A stretch of 36,308 nt of DNA from Humidesulfovibrio sp. (GTDB lineage: Bacteria; Desulfobacterota; Desulfovibrionia; Desulfovibrionales; Desulfovibrionaceae): the NCBI RefSeq assembly GCF_031082295.1, contig NZ_JAVHLD010000031.1:1-36308 (forward strand). Reading direction: 5' to 3'. Below the pieces are notes generated by a model. That model ran no database searches. It saw only the letters and a list, made by a program, of their open reading frames with translations, and was not told the origin of the DNA. The translations under genes and the position numbers were made by a program. The first letter of the stretch is position 1. Each line of letters opens with the position of its first letter. This document shows positions 7,616 through 15,292 of the stretch, one piece after another.

Positions 7616-8245
7616 ATGAAAATCATCGTCATGGGTGCGAGCGGACACGGGCAGGTTGTGGCGGACGTGCTCTACCAGATGTGGACCAAGGGCCGGGAGC
7701 TGGAGATTGTGGGTTTTCTTGACGACGACGCGTCGCTCACGGGCACCAAGGTCATGGGCCTGAACGTGCTGGGCAAGCTGGCGGATCTGCCCGCCATGCC
7801 GCACGACAGCATCATCATGGGCATCGGCGACAACGTGGCGCGCGCCCGGATTTACGCCGAGCTGAAGAGCGCGGGCAAGCGTTTCGTCACGGCCATCCAT
7901 CCTTCCGCGGTGCTCGCGCCGGACGTGGTGGTGGGCCAGGGCGCGGTGCTGTGCGCGGGCACGGTCATCAACACCGGCGCGAAGGTGGGCGAGAACGCCA
8001 TTATGAACACCTGCGCCAGCCTGGACCACCACAGCGTGCTGGAAGCCCATGCCCATGTGGCGCCGGGCGTGCACCTGGCCGGAAACGTCCGCGTGGGCGA
8101 GGGCGCGCTGGTGGGCATCGGCTCCTGCGCGGTGCCGGGCATCTCCATCGGCGCGTGGAGCGTGGTCGGCGCCGGTACGGCGGTGATCCGCGACGTGCCC
8201 AGCCGTGCCACCGTGGGTGGCGTGCCCGCGAAACCGCTGTCCTGA
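7616..8245 (+). CDS. pglD: PglD-like sugar-nucleotide N-acetyltransferase
   Basis: A 209-residue acetyltransferase of the NeuD/PglD family. It would acetylate UDP-4-amino sugar with acetyl-CoA to give UDP-N,N'-diacetylbacillosamine in the cytoplasm. The N-terminal Rossmann-like domain (GASGHGQVVADVL) binds the sugar nucleotide. From about residue 95 hexapeptide repeats build a left-handed beta helix, ending in GGVPAKPL as in the family. The conserved basic residues are H138/H139 in NTCASLDHHS, the region where PglD has its catalytic His. The ATG at 7616 is preceded by CAGGGG. The gene is 14 bases from the PglE-like gene, and the order pglD-pglE-pglF suggests one transcript. Function is a strong family inference; the exact sugar is inferred from the neighbours. 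Confidence 0.88.
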   Translation: MKIIVMGASGHGQVVADVLYQMWTKGRELEIVGFLDDDASLTGTKVMGLNVLGKLADLPAMPHDSIIMGIGDNVARARIYAELKSAGKRFVTAIHPSAVLAPDVVVGQGAVLCAGTVINTGAKVGENAIMNTCASLDHHSVLEAHAHVAPGVHLAGNVRVGEGALVGIGSCAVPGISIGAWSVVGAGTAVIRDVPSRATVGGVPAKPLS

Positions 8246-8259
8246 CCGGAGTTTTCGCC

Positions 8260-9429
8260 ATGAGCCACGCAAAAGCACCCAGGCTGTTTCTTTCGCCCCC
8301 GCACCTGGGCGGCGACGAGACGCGCCGCGTGGCCGAGGCTTTCGCCAGCAACTACATCGCGCCCTTGGGGCCGCAGGTGGACGCCTTTGAGGCGGCCTTC
8401 GCCGAATGCACGGGCCTGCCGCACTGCCTGGCGCTCTCAAGCGGCACCGCGGCCATGCACCTGGCCCTGCACTGCCTGGGGGTCGGGCCTGGAGACGTGG
8501 TGGTGGCCTCCAGCCTGACCTTCATCGGTTCCGTGAGCCCGGCGCATTTTCTCGGCGCGGAGGTCGTGTTCGTGGACAGCGACCGCGCCACCTGGAACAT
8601 GGACCCGGACCGCTTACGGGAGGCGCTCATGGCGCTGGCTTCCGAGGGCCGCCGGGTCAAGGCCGTGATCCCCACCGACCTTTACGGCCAGTGCGCGGAC
8701 TACCGGCGCCTGCTCGACATCTGCGCGCCCTTTGGCGTGCCGGTGGTGGCCGACGCCGCCGAGGCCATGGGCGCTCGGTATGGGCATGGCGACGACGCGG
8801 TCCACGCCGGAGCCTTTCCGGGCCTCGCGGCCAGCATCTTTTCCTTCAACGGCAACAAGATCATCACCACCTCCGGCGGCGGCATGCTGGCCTCGGAGGA
8901 CGCGGACTTCATCGCCCACGCGCGCAAGCTCTCGCAGCAGGCGCGGGAGCACGCCCCGCACTACGAGCACAAGGAAATCGGCTATAATTACCGCCTGAGC
9001 AACATTCTGGCGGCCATCGGCCTGGGCCAGCTGGACGTGCTGGAGGCCAGGGTGGCGTCGCGTCGGCGCATCTTCCGCTGGTACCAGGAGGCGCTGGCGG
9101 CGTTGCCGGGGCTGTCCTTCATGCCCGAGGCCGCCTACGGCAAGGCCAACCGTTGGCTCACGGTGGTGGAGATCGACGCGAAGGCCTTCGGCGCCACGCC
9201 CGAGGCCGCGCGCCAGGCCCTGGAGGCGCAGAACATCGAGTCCCGGCCCGTGTGGAAGCCCATGCACGCCCAGCCGGTGTACGCCGGATGCCGCGTGTTC
9301 GGAGGGACCGTGGCCGAGGAGCAGTTCGCGCGGGGCCTGTGCCTGCCGTCGGGCACGGCCATGACCCGGGACGACGTGGCCCGCGTTGCGGCCATTCTCG
9401 CGGATGTATCGCGCAGGGGGCGGGCCTAG
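8260..9429 (+). CDS. pglE: PglE-like UDP-sugar aminotransferase
   Basis: A 389-residue DegT-family PLP aminotransferase. In the bacillosamine pathway it converts the UDP-4-keto-6-deoxy sugar made by PglF to the UDP-4-amino sugar, using glutamate. The N terminus (LFLSPPHLGGDE, then SNYIAPLGPQVD), the PLP-lysine block FNGNKIITTSGGGM with K200, the block HYEHKEIGYNYRLSN and the C-terminal LCLPSGTAM match Campylobacter PglE as I remember it, much better than the other aminotransferase at 6164. The ATG at 8260 follows CCGGAG by about 8 bases. The stop codon directly abuts the ATG of the dehydratase gene, indicating tight coupling. High confidence for the family and good confidence for the PglE role. 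Confidence 0.9.
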   Translation: MSHAKAPRLFLSPPHLGGDETRRVAEAFASNYIAPLGPQVDAFEAAFAECTGLPHCLALSSGTAAMHLALHCLGVGPGDVVVASSLTFIGSVSPAHFLGAEVVFVDSDRATWNMDPDRLREALMALASEGRRVKAVIPTDLYGQCADYRRLLDICAPFGVPVVADAAEAMGARYGHGDDAVHAGAFPGLAASIFSFNGNKIITTSGGGMLASEDADFIAHARKLSQQAREHAPHYEHKEIGYNYRLSNILAAIGLGQLDVLEARVASRRRIFRWYQEALAALPGLSFMPEAAYGKANRWLTVVEIDAKAFGATPEAARQALEAQNIESRPVWKPMHAQPVYAGCRVFGGTVAEEQFARGLCLPSGTAMTRDDVARVAAILADVSRRGRA

Positions 9430-11382
9430 ATGCTCTGCAACCCGCGCAACCTGAACTTCTACCTCATGCTCGCGGCGGACGCCCTGTGCTTTGCCGCGGC
9501 CCTGACCATAAGCTACCTGCTGCGCTTCGACTTCAACCTGTCCAATTCCTACGGCGCGCAGCTCATCGGGCTGTTCAAGTACGACCTGTCCCTCAAGCTC
9601 GGCGTGTTCCTGCTGTTGGGCCTGTATCGGGGCATGTGGCGCTACACCAGCCTGGTGGACTTCTGGAAGCTCACCGAGGCCGTGGTTCTGGCCCAGGCCC
9701 TGTTTGTGGCCCTGGTGGCCTTCCGCTTCGGCTTCGCCGGGTTCTCGCGCAGCGTGCTGGCCATGGACGGGCTGCTCTGCCTGATGTTCACGGGCGGCGT
9801 GCGGCTGACCATCCGCACCGTGTACGCCCGCACAGCGGCCTGGACCAGCGCGCGCAGGAACCCGCAGCGCCCGGCCCGGCGCATCCTGGTCATCGGCGCG
9901 GGCAGCCTGGGCGAGCGCCTGGTGCGCGAGATATCCACCTCGCCGCAGTTGAACTACGAGGTGGTGGGTTTTCTGGACGACGACCCGGCCAAGCGCGGGC
10001 GTTCCCTGCACGGGCGCGAGGTTCTGGGCAGTGTGGAAGACCTGGCCACCGTGGCCGAGGAACGCGGCGTGGAGGAGCTGTGCATCGCCGTGAGCCACGC
10101 AACCGCCGCCCAGATGCGCCGCATCGTGGACCTGTGCAAGGCCACCGGCCTGCCCCAGCGCATCCTGCCCGCCACCAGCGAACTGCTCGACGGAAAGGTG
10201 GCCCTGACGCTTCGGCCCGTGGACTACCTGGACCTGTTGGGCCGCAGCGAAGTGGCCCTGGACGAGGCGGGCATCGCCGGCACCATCACCGGCCGCGTGG
10301 TGCTCGTCACGGGCTGCGGCGGGTCCATCGGCGCGGAGCTTTGCCGCCAGGTGGTGCGCTTCAAGCCCGCGCGCCTGGTGCTGGTGGATCTTTCGGAATA
10401 CAACCTTTACGCCATCGCCGGGGAGCTGTCCTCGGAGCACGACTTCAGCGCCTATTCCTGCGTGCTCGGCAGCGTGGCCGATCTCTCCCTCATGCGCCAG
10501 GTCATGGCCGAGCAAAGGCCCGCGCTGGTGCTGCATGCCGCGGCCTACAAGCACGTGCCCATGCTGGAGGAGAACCCCTGGTCCGCCGTCACCAACAACA
10601 TCCTGGGAACCCGCGCGGCCATGCAGGCCGCCGTGGACAGCGGGGTGGAGCGCTTCGTGCTCGTCTCCACGGACAAGGCCGTGCGCCCAACCAGCGTCAT
10701 GGGCGCCAGCAAGCGCGTCACCGAGCGGCTCATGGCCTGTTTCGCGGGCAGCGGCACGCGGTTCATGGCCGTGCGCTTCGGCAACGTGGTGGGCTCGTCC
10801 GGCTCGGTGGTGCCGCTGTTCCGGCGGCAGATCGAGCGTGGCGGGCCGGTCACGGTGACGCATCCGGAGATGACACGCTATTTCATGAGCATATCCGAGG
10901 CCTGCCAGCTCATCCTCCAGGCCGGAGCCATGGGGCAGGCCGGAGCCATGGGGCAGGCCGGAGCCATGGGGCAGGCCGGGGGGCAGCAGGGCGGGGAGAT
11001 CTTCGTGCTGGACATGGGCCAGCCCGTGCGCATCGTGGACATGGCCCGCGACCTGATCCGGCTCTCGGGCAAGGAGCCCGGTGTGGACGTCGATATTGTG
11101 TTCACCGGCCTCAGGCCAGGTGAGAAGATCTACGAGGAGCTCATCACCGAAGGCGAGGATGTGGTGCGCACGGAGCATGAGAAGATCATGGTGCTCGGCG
11201 GCACCCTTGGGGCTGACCCGGCCGAGGTGGCCTGTGTCCTGGACGGAGCGCTGGAGGAGCTTGCGGCTGCGGCCCAGGCCCGGGATGGCGAAGCCGTGCG
11301 CGCGCTGCTCATGCGCCTGGTGCCGGAGTACGCCCGGCCCGAGGACGATCGTTCGGAAGACGGGCAGGGCGGCGGCAAGTGA
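9430..11382 (+). CDS. pglF: PglF/WbpM-like membrane UDP-sugar 4,6-dehydratase
   Basis: A 650-residue nucleoside-diphosphate-sugar dehydratase of the PglF/WbpM/CapD group, expected to convert UDP-GlcNAc to the 4-keto-6-deoxy sugar. The N-terminal 130 residues hold about four membrane helices. A first Rossmann domain has GAGSLGERL from residue 156. The catalytic short-chain dehydrogenase domain has GCGGSIG at 295-301 and the TDK variant of the active-site triad at T414-D415-K416, typical of long membrane-bound members. At residues 498-515 the sequence AGAMGQ is repeated three times, followed by AGGQQGG, where homologues normally have a single AGAMGKGG just before EIFVLDMG. The ATG abuts the pglE stop, and its own stop overlaps the next GTG (GTGA). 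Confidence 0.9.
   Translation: MLCNPRNLNFYLMLAADALCFAAALTISYLLRFDFNLSNSYGAQLIGLFKYDLSLKLGVFLLLGLYRGMWRYTSLVDFWKLTEAVVLAQALFVALVAFRFGFAGFSRSVLAMDGLLCLMFTGGVRLTIRTVYARTAAWTSARRNPQRPARRILVIGAGSLGERLVREISTSPQLNYEVVGFLDDDPAKRGRSLHGREVLGSVEDLATVAEERGVEELCIAVSHATAAQMRRIVDLCKATGLPQRILPATSELLDGKVALTLRPVDYLDLLGRSEVALDEAGIAGTITGRVVLVTGCGGSIGAELCRQVVRFKPARLVLVDLSEYNLYAIAGELSSEHDFSAYSCVLGSVADLSLMRQVMAEQRPALVLHAAAYKHVPMLEENPWSAVTNNILGTRAAMQAAVDSGVERFVLVSTDKAVRPTSVMGASKRVTERLMACFAGSGTRFMAVRFGNVVGSSGSVVPLFRRQIERGGPVTVTHPEMTRYFMSISEACQLILQAGAMGQAGAMGQAGAMGQAGGQQGGEIFVLDMGQPVRIVDMARDLIRLSGKEPGVDVDIVFTGLRPGEKIYEELITEGEDVVRTEHEKIMVLGGTLGADPAEVACVLDGALEELAAAAQARDGEAVRALLMRLVPEYARPEDDRSEDGQGGGK
10921..10974 (+). 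repeat. Three perfect 18-bp tandem repeats inside pglF
   Basis: GCCGGAGCCATGGGGCAG occurs three times without change at 10921-10938, 10939-10956 and 10957-10974. It encodes AGAMGQ three times in a surface segment of the dehydratase domain. The 18-bp unit keeps the reading frame, and identity at the nucleotide level points to recent slippage. Confidence 0.95.
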
Positions 11383-12335
11383 AGCGCATCCTGCTGATCC
11401 TCGTCCAGGTGGGCATCCTGGTCGGGTGTGTTTTCTACGCCCTGAAATATCTTGATATTTCAAAAGTCCTTGAGATACTTTCGCGCGTCTCGGCGTGGAA
11501 GGTCTGCGTGATTTTTCTGTTCCAGTGCCTCATCACTTGCTTCGCCTCGGCCTTTCGGCTCTTTGTGCTCTGCCACCGCGAAGTGCCTTACGGCACTGTC
11601 CTTTTGGCACAAAGCCTGGGCCAATTCCTGAACATGTTGTTGCCCGCCAAGTTGGGCGAGGCAGCCAAGATGGCGCTTCTGCGCCGCTCGCTGCCTGGCG
11701 GCCTGGCCCAGATCACGGAGATAGTGTTCTGGGAGCGCTTCTCCGACCTCAATCTGCTGCTGACCCTGGCGCTTCTGTCCGGTGCGCTGCTGGGCAACTC
11801 GGTGCTGGCCGCTCCGCTGGCCATGATCGTAGGCGGACTCTGGGGCGCGGTCCTGGTGCTCAAGCTCTGGGGCGTCTTCGTTGAGAGCCTGCTGCGACTC
11901 TTGCCTGGGCCGCGCCTGGCCGGCTACCTCATGGGGGTGGCCAGAGCCCTGCGCGAGCGACTGTCCGTGGGCTTTGCCGTGGGGCTGGCCACGCTGACGC
12001 TGCCCCTATGGCTTGGCAGTGTGGTGACGCATGCGCTGATGCTGAGCTGGGTCTTCGGGCTGGATCTCACCCTGGTGCAGATATTGGCCGTGGCCGTTGT
12101 CGGCCTGGCCGGGCTTTCCGCCCCGGCGACGCCTGGCAGTGTCGGGGTCTACGAGGCCGCCATGATGGCCGCCCTGACCGCCTTTGGCCAGCCCAAGGAG
12201 GAGTCGCTGGCTGCCGCGCTGCTGTTGCACGCTGTCCAGCTTGCTCCGGTGCTGCTCGTCGGCTGCTGGGCCACGCTGCGCGTCGGTTTCCGGGCGGCCC
12301 TGCGGCTCGGGCAGGACAAGGCGGAAGCCCAGTAG
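11379..12335 (+). CDS. Flippase-like multi-pass membrane protein (UPF0104/LPG synthase TM family)
   Basis: A 318-residue protein with about eight hydrophobic segments, of the lysylphosphatidylglycerol synthase transmembrane-region family (UPF0104, AglD/YbhN type). The family signature is visible as GQFLNMLLPAKLGEAAKM, and a PATPGSVGVYE block lies in the C-terminal half. There is no soluble aminoacyl-transfer domain, so it is not MprF itself. Members near glycan clusters are thought to act in lipid-linked sugar metabolism or transport; the role here is inferred from position only. It starts with GTG overlapping the pglF stop, so it belongs to the same transcript and is its last gene. Confidence 0.8.
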   Translation: MKRILLILVQVGILVGCVFYALKYLDISKVLEILSRVSAWKVCVIFLFQCLITCFASAFRLFVLCHREVPYGTVLLAQSLGQFLNMLLPAKLGEAAKMALLRRSLPGGLAQITEIVFWERFSDLNLLLTLALLSGALLGNSVLAAPLAMIVGGLWGAVLVLKLWGVFVESLLRLLPGPRLAGYLMGVARALRERLSVGFAVGLATLTLPLWLGSVVTHALMLSWVFGLDLTLVQILAVAVVGLAGLSAPATPGSVGVYEAAMMAALTAFGQPKEESLAAALLLHAVQLAPVLLVGCWATLRVGFRAALRLGQDKAEAQ

Positions 12336-12360
12336 CAGCCTGACGTTGCAGACTGGCGGT

Positions 12361-12383
12361 GACCGGCCAACAACTGGCCGGTC
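12361..12383. terminator. Bidirectional hairpin between convergent genes
   Basis: A perfect 9-bp inverted repeat (GACCGGCCA, loop ACAAC, TGGCCGGTC) lies in the 57-base gap between the glycan cluster and tyrS. It has no clear T-run on either strand, so intrinsic termination is plausible but not certain. Confidence 0.55.
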
Positions 12384-12392
12384 GACATCAGG

Positions 12393-13679
12393 CTACCCCA
12401 GCCGGACGAGTCCGTAGTTCTTCTTGCCCTTGCGCAGCACGGCGAAGGCCCCGTGGGTGGCGTTGACCTCGCCCAGGAAATCGTCCTCGGCCAGCGCGCG
12501 CGCGGCGTCAGTGACCTTGGCGCCGTTCAGGCTGACAGCCCCGGCCTGGATGTCCTTCCTGGCCTGTCCCTTGGACGGGCAGAGCCCCAAGTCCACCAGT
12601 ATCTGCGGCAGGTCCGGCAGCGCGTTGAAGGCGTAGTCGTGGGCGGGCGCGGCCTCAAGCGCGGCAACGAGGGTGCCGTGGTCCAGCGCGCGCAGGTCGC
12701 CCTTGCCGAACAGGGCCTCCGTGGCGGCCAGCACCTTGGCAAGTTCCTCTTCGCCGTGCACCATGATGGTGGCGTTGGCGGCCAGCGCCTTCTGCGCGGC
12801 GCGCTCCTGGGGCGCGCGGGCCAGCTCCGCCTCCAGCCCGGCGATCTCATCCTGCGTCAGGAACGTGAAGTACTTCAGGAACTTGACCACGTCCTGGTCG
12901 TCGGTGTTGATCCAGTACTGGTAGAAGGCGTAGGGGCTGGTGAGCGCCGTGCTCATGAAGATGGCGCCCTTCTCGCTCTTGCCGAACTTCTTGCCGGAGG
13001 CAGTGGTGATGAGCGGGAACGTCAGCGCGAAGGCCTCGCCCGCCTGTTTCTTGCGGATGAGCTCCGTGCCGGCGGTGATGTTGCCCCACTGGTCGCCGCC
13101 GCCGATCTGCAGGCGGCAGCCATACTCCTTGCAAAGATGGTAGAAGTCGTAGCCCTGCAGGATCATGTAGCTGAACTCGGTGTAGGAGATGCCGGTCTCC
13201 TCGCGCTCGATGCGGCCCTTGACCGAGTCCTTGGCCAGCATCCAGTTCACCGTGAAATGCTTGCCCACGTCGCGCAACAGCTCGATGGCGCTCATGTTCT
13301 TGACCCAATCGTAGTTGTTCACCACCCAGGGCTTGGCGCCGGTGTTGCGCTCGAAAAACGCCTCCACCTGGCTTCTGATGCGCTCGGCGCGCGCGTTCAG
13401 CGCGCTCATGTCCGAGAGCTCGCGCTCCTTGTCCTTGCCCGAGGGGTCGCCGATGAGGCCCGTGGCCCCGCCGAGCAGGAAAATGGGCTTGTGCCCGGCG
13501 CGCTGCATGCGAACCAGCGCCAGCAGCGGCACGAGGTTGCCGATGTGCAGGCTCTCGGCCGTGGGGTCGAAGCCGCAGTACATGCTCTGGCCGGGGGTAG
13601 CGAGGTACTTGCGCAGGCCAGCTTCGTCGGAGACCTGATGCACCAGGCCGCGCCAGGAAAGTTCGTCGTAAATGTTCAC
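12393..13679 (-). CDS. tyrS: Tyrosyl-tRNA synthetase
   Basis: A 428-residue class I aminoacyl-tRNA synthetase that charges tRNA-Tyr in the cytoplasm. The HIGH-type motif is HIGN in PTAESLHIGNLV, and the KMSKS-type motif is KFGKS in GKKFGKSEKG. The tyrosine pocket block GYDFYHLCKEYGC and QIGGGDQWGNI are clear. A C-terminal S4 RNA-binding domain covers about the last 65 residues. The start is taken as the GTG at 13679 because AGGAG lies 7 bases upstream and the protein then begins VNIYDELSWRG like its relatives. An ATG seven codons upstream would overlap the preceding gene. It follows the YmdB-type gene with a 13-base gap, so the two are probably co-transcribed. Confidence 0.95.
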   Translation of the reverse strand: MNIYDELSWRGLVHQVSDEAGLRKYLATPGQSMYCGFDPTAESLHIGNLVPLLALVRMQRAGHKPIFLLGGATGLIGDPSGKDKERELSDMSALNARAERIRSQVEAFFERNTGAKPWVVNNYDWVKNMSAIELLRDVGKHFTVNWMLAKDSVKGRIEREETGISYTEFSYMILQGYDFYHLCKEYGCRLQIGGGDQWGNITAGTELIRKKQAGEAFALTFPLITTASGKKFGKSEKGAIFMSTALTSPYAFYQYWINTDDQDVVKFLKYFTFLTQDEIAGLEAELARAPQERAAQKALAANATIMVHGEEELAKVLAATEALFGKGDLRALDHGTLVAALEAAPAHDYAFNALPDLPQILVDLGLCPSKGQARKDIQAGAVSLNGAKVTDAARALAEDDFLGEVNATHGAFAVLRKGKKNYGLVRLG

Positions 13680-13692
13680 GGTCAAGCTCCTG

Positions 13693-14481
13693 TCAAACAT
13701 TGAACCGCCAGGCGCGGATGGAAAGCGCCCGGCCGGTGGTGTCTTCGATGTCGAGAAGGGCGCCGGTGAGCGCCACGGGGCCGTCGGCCACTTCAAACCG
13801 TTCCGGCGACGCAGTCAAGAACTTCCGCAGGATGGGCTCGATGCTCATGCCTAGGCAGGAGTCCACAGGCCCGCACATGCCGAGGTCGGACAAGAAGGCC
13901 GTGCCCTTGCGGAGCAGGCGCGCGTCGTTGGTCTGCACGTGCGTGTGCGTGCCAAGGACCGCGCTCACGCGGCCGTCCAGATGCCAGCCAAGGCCGGCCT
14001 TTTCGCTGGTGGCCTCGGCGTGAAAGTCGATGATGCGGATTTTGACGTCCGGGTGCTCGGCGTCCAGTTCGGCCAGCAGCGCATCCGCCGTGCGGAAGGG
14101 GCAGTCGATGGCCTGCATGTACGTGCGGCCCATGAGGTTCAGGAGCGCCACCGGCGGCAGGCCGGGCCTGCGCAGCACCACCATGCCGCGACCAGGCACG
14201 TCCGGCGGATAGTTGGCTGGGCGGAGGAGCCGGGGCTCGCGCTGCATGTACGAGGGGATGTCGCGATACTTCCAGATGTGGTTGCCGGAACTCAGGCCGT
14301 CCAGCCCGGAAGCGAAAAGCTCGCCCGCGCCCTCGGCCGTGAGACCAAGCCCGCCCGACGCGTTCTCGGCGTTGGCCAGGACCATGTCCACGGCCTCGGC
14401 CTCGCGGATGCCCGGCAGATGCTTCTTGACCGCCAGACGGCCAGGCCTGCCAACAATGTCGCCAAGATAGAGGATGCGCAT
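13693..14481 (-). CDS. ymdB: YmdB-type (TIGR00282) metallophosphoesterase
   Basis: A 262-residue calcineurin-like phosphoesterase of the YmdB/TIGR00282 family; characterised members hydrolyse 2',3'-cyclic nucleotides and, in Bacillus, influence biofilm and motility choices. Metal-binding residues in the expected order are D8 (LGDIVGRPG), E39-N40 (NAENASGG), N67 (SSGNHIWK), a His in DFHAEATSEK and the pair in LGTHTHVQT. The length is standard for the family. The ATG at 14481 has no good ribosome binding site. It sits between bfr (with its own terminator) and tyrS. In many bacteria ymdB is next to rny; here bfr has come between them, which fits a shared ancestral neighbourhood. The physiological substrate is not known. 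Confidence 0.88.
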   Translation of the reverse strand: MRILYLGDIVGRPGRLAVKKHLPGIREAEAVDMVLANAENASGGLGLTAEGAGELFASGLDGLSSGNHIWKYRDIPSYMQREPRLLRPANYPPDVPGRGMVVLRRPGLPPVALLNLMGRTYMQAIDCPFRTADALLAELDAEHPDVKIRIIDFHAEATSEKAGLGWHLDGRVSAVLGTHTHVQTNDARLLRKGTAFLSDLGMCGPVDSCLGMSIEPILRKFLTASPERFEVADGPVALTGALLDIEDTTGRALSIRAWRFNV

Positions 14482-14517
14482 GAAGGGTGCTTACGACAGG
14501 AAGGGCCGGGGGGCAAG

Positions 14518-14552
14518 AAAAAGCGGGCAGGGGAGGGTTCCCCCCTGTCCGC
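14518..14552 (-). terminator. Rho-independent terminator of bfr
   Basis: On the minus strand an 11-bp stem with one mismatch (arms 14542-14552 and 14523-14533, rich in G and C) is followed directly by five T residues at 14522-14518. It lies 22 bases after the bfr stop and would separate bfr from ymdB. Confidence 0.8.
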
Positions 14553-14574
14553 CAGCCATTCAGCATGTGTGATC

Positions 14575-15117
14575 TTACGCTCCGCCGCCGGGCTTAATGG
14601 CGAAGCCTTTGGTGGTGCCGCCGGTTGTGCTGGGCGTGCCCGCGATGCGCGAGAGGTAGGCGTCGCCCAGGTCTTTGATGTGGCCGGCCACGTTGTCGAA
14701 GTGGTTGAAGTGGACCTGCTCCTCGTCGATGACGCTCTGGAACAGGTTCACGCTGATGTTGTCGCCGGCCTCGCGGCAGACTTGCAGGAACTTGTTGTAG
14801 GTGTCGATGGTGGCGTCTTCCACTCCGGCGTCGAAGACGAAGATCTTGCGCACGTCCTGGCCTTTGACCACCTTGCCGTCGCCCTGAGTGACGGGTTCTC
14901 CGCCCAGTTCCTTGATGCGTTCGGCGAACATTTCAGCGTGGCGCATCTCGTCGATGGCGATGAGCTTCATGTTGGCCGCCATTTCGCCGTAGTCCTTGTC
15001 GTCCAGGTTGTAGTGCTGGTTCATGTACTGGGTGATGGCGTAAAGCTCCATGGCCCTCGCCTTGTTCAGAACCTCGATGACCTTGGCCTTGCGCTTTTCC
15101 CTGCTTTCAACCGCCAT
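14575..15117 (-). CDS. bfr: Bacterioferritin
   Basis: A 180-residue ferritin-like protein that stores iron in 24-subunit cages and consumes ferrous iron and oxidant at a di-iron ferroxidase centre. Ferroxidase ligands are E24, E57, H60, E100, E133 and H136. M58 in IDEMRHAE is the expected axial ligand of the porphyrin bound between two subunits. The sequence follows the Desulfovibrio desulfuricans bacterioferritin closely from KAKVIEVLNKARAMEL onwards, as I recall it; that protein carries iron-coproporphyrin III instead of haem b, so the same is possible here. GGAGG lies 7 bases before the ATG. The gene is flanked by terminators on both sides and appears monocistronic, unlike the reported rubredoxin-linked arrangement. 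A glycine-rich tail (TTGGTTKGF) extends the C terminus. Confidence 0.95.
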   Translation of the reverse strand: MAVESREKRKAKVIEVLNKARAMELYAITQYMNQHYNLDDKDYGEMAANMKLIAIDEMRHAEMFAERIKELGGEPVTQGDGKVVKGQDVRKIFVFDAGVEDATIDTYNKFLQVCREAGDNISVNLFQSVIDEEQVHFNHFDNVAGHIKDLGDAYLSRIAGTPSTTGGTTKGFAIKPGGGA

Positions 15118-15179
15118 AAGGCACCTCCGTCGGTGTTGTGGATCGAGTAGAGCCCTGTCGGGGCTTTTCGGATTGAATA

Positions 15180-15208
15180 AGCCTAGGAGATTTGCCTTCG
15201 GAACGCAA
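15180..15208 (-). promoter_or_regulatory. Possible sigma-70 type promoter of bfr
   Basis: On the minus strand TTGCGT (15208-15203) and TAGGCT (15185-15180) are separated by 17 bases, about 65 bases before the bfr ATG. The -10 match is weak (three of six). I see no convincing Fur or PerR box. Offered because bfr must start its own transcript between two terminators. Confidence 0.35.
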
Positions 15209-15234
15209 GGCGAGCGCGTTTGGCGTCGGGCGTG

Positions 15235-15265
15235 AAAAAGGCCGGGAAGTGGTGACTCCCCGGCC
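15235..15265 (-). terminator. Rho-independent terminator of rny
   Basis: On the minus strand, arms 15265-15255 and 15250-15240 form an 11-bp stem that is perfect if one G-U pair is allowed, with a 4-base loop. Five T residues follow at 15239-15235. It lies 27 bases after the rny stop. Confidence 0.9.
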
Positions 15266-15292
15266 TCATTCAGGCTTAATGGCGGTTTTGCT

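Noticed and set aside
8614-11463. Open reading frame of about 949 codons on the minus strand opposite pglE and pglF
   Set aside because: It is a by-product of high GC at third codon positions. Its product is a His/Arg/Gly/Ala-rich string without family features, while the plus strand encodes two clear enzymes.
11379-12335. Reading the last glycan-cluster gene as an oligosaccharyltransferase or a Wzx flippase
   Set aside because: Only about eight membrane segments and no WWD-type or large periplasmic domain; the GQFLNMLLPAKLGE block fits the UPF0104 family.
13680-13700. ATG start for tyrS at 13700
   Set aside because: It would overlap the ymdB-type gene and add residues absent from the family; the GTG at 13679 has AGGAG at good spacing.
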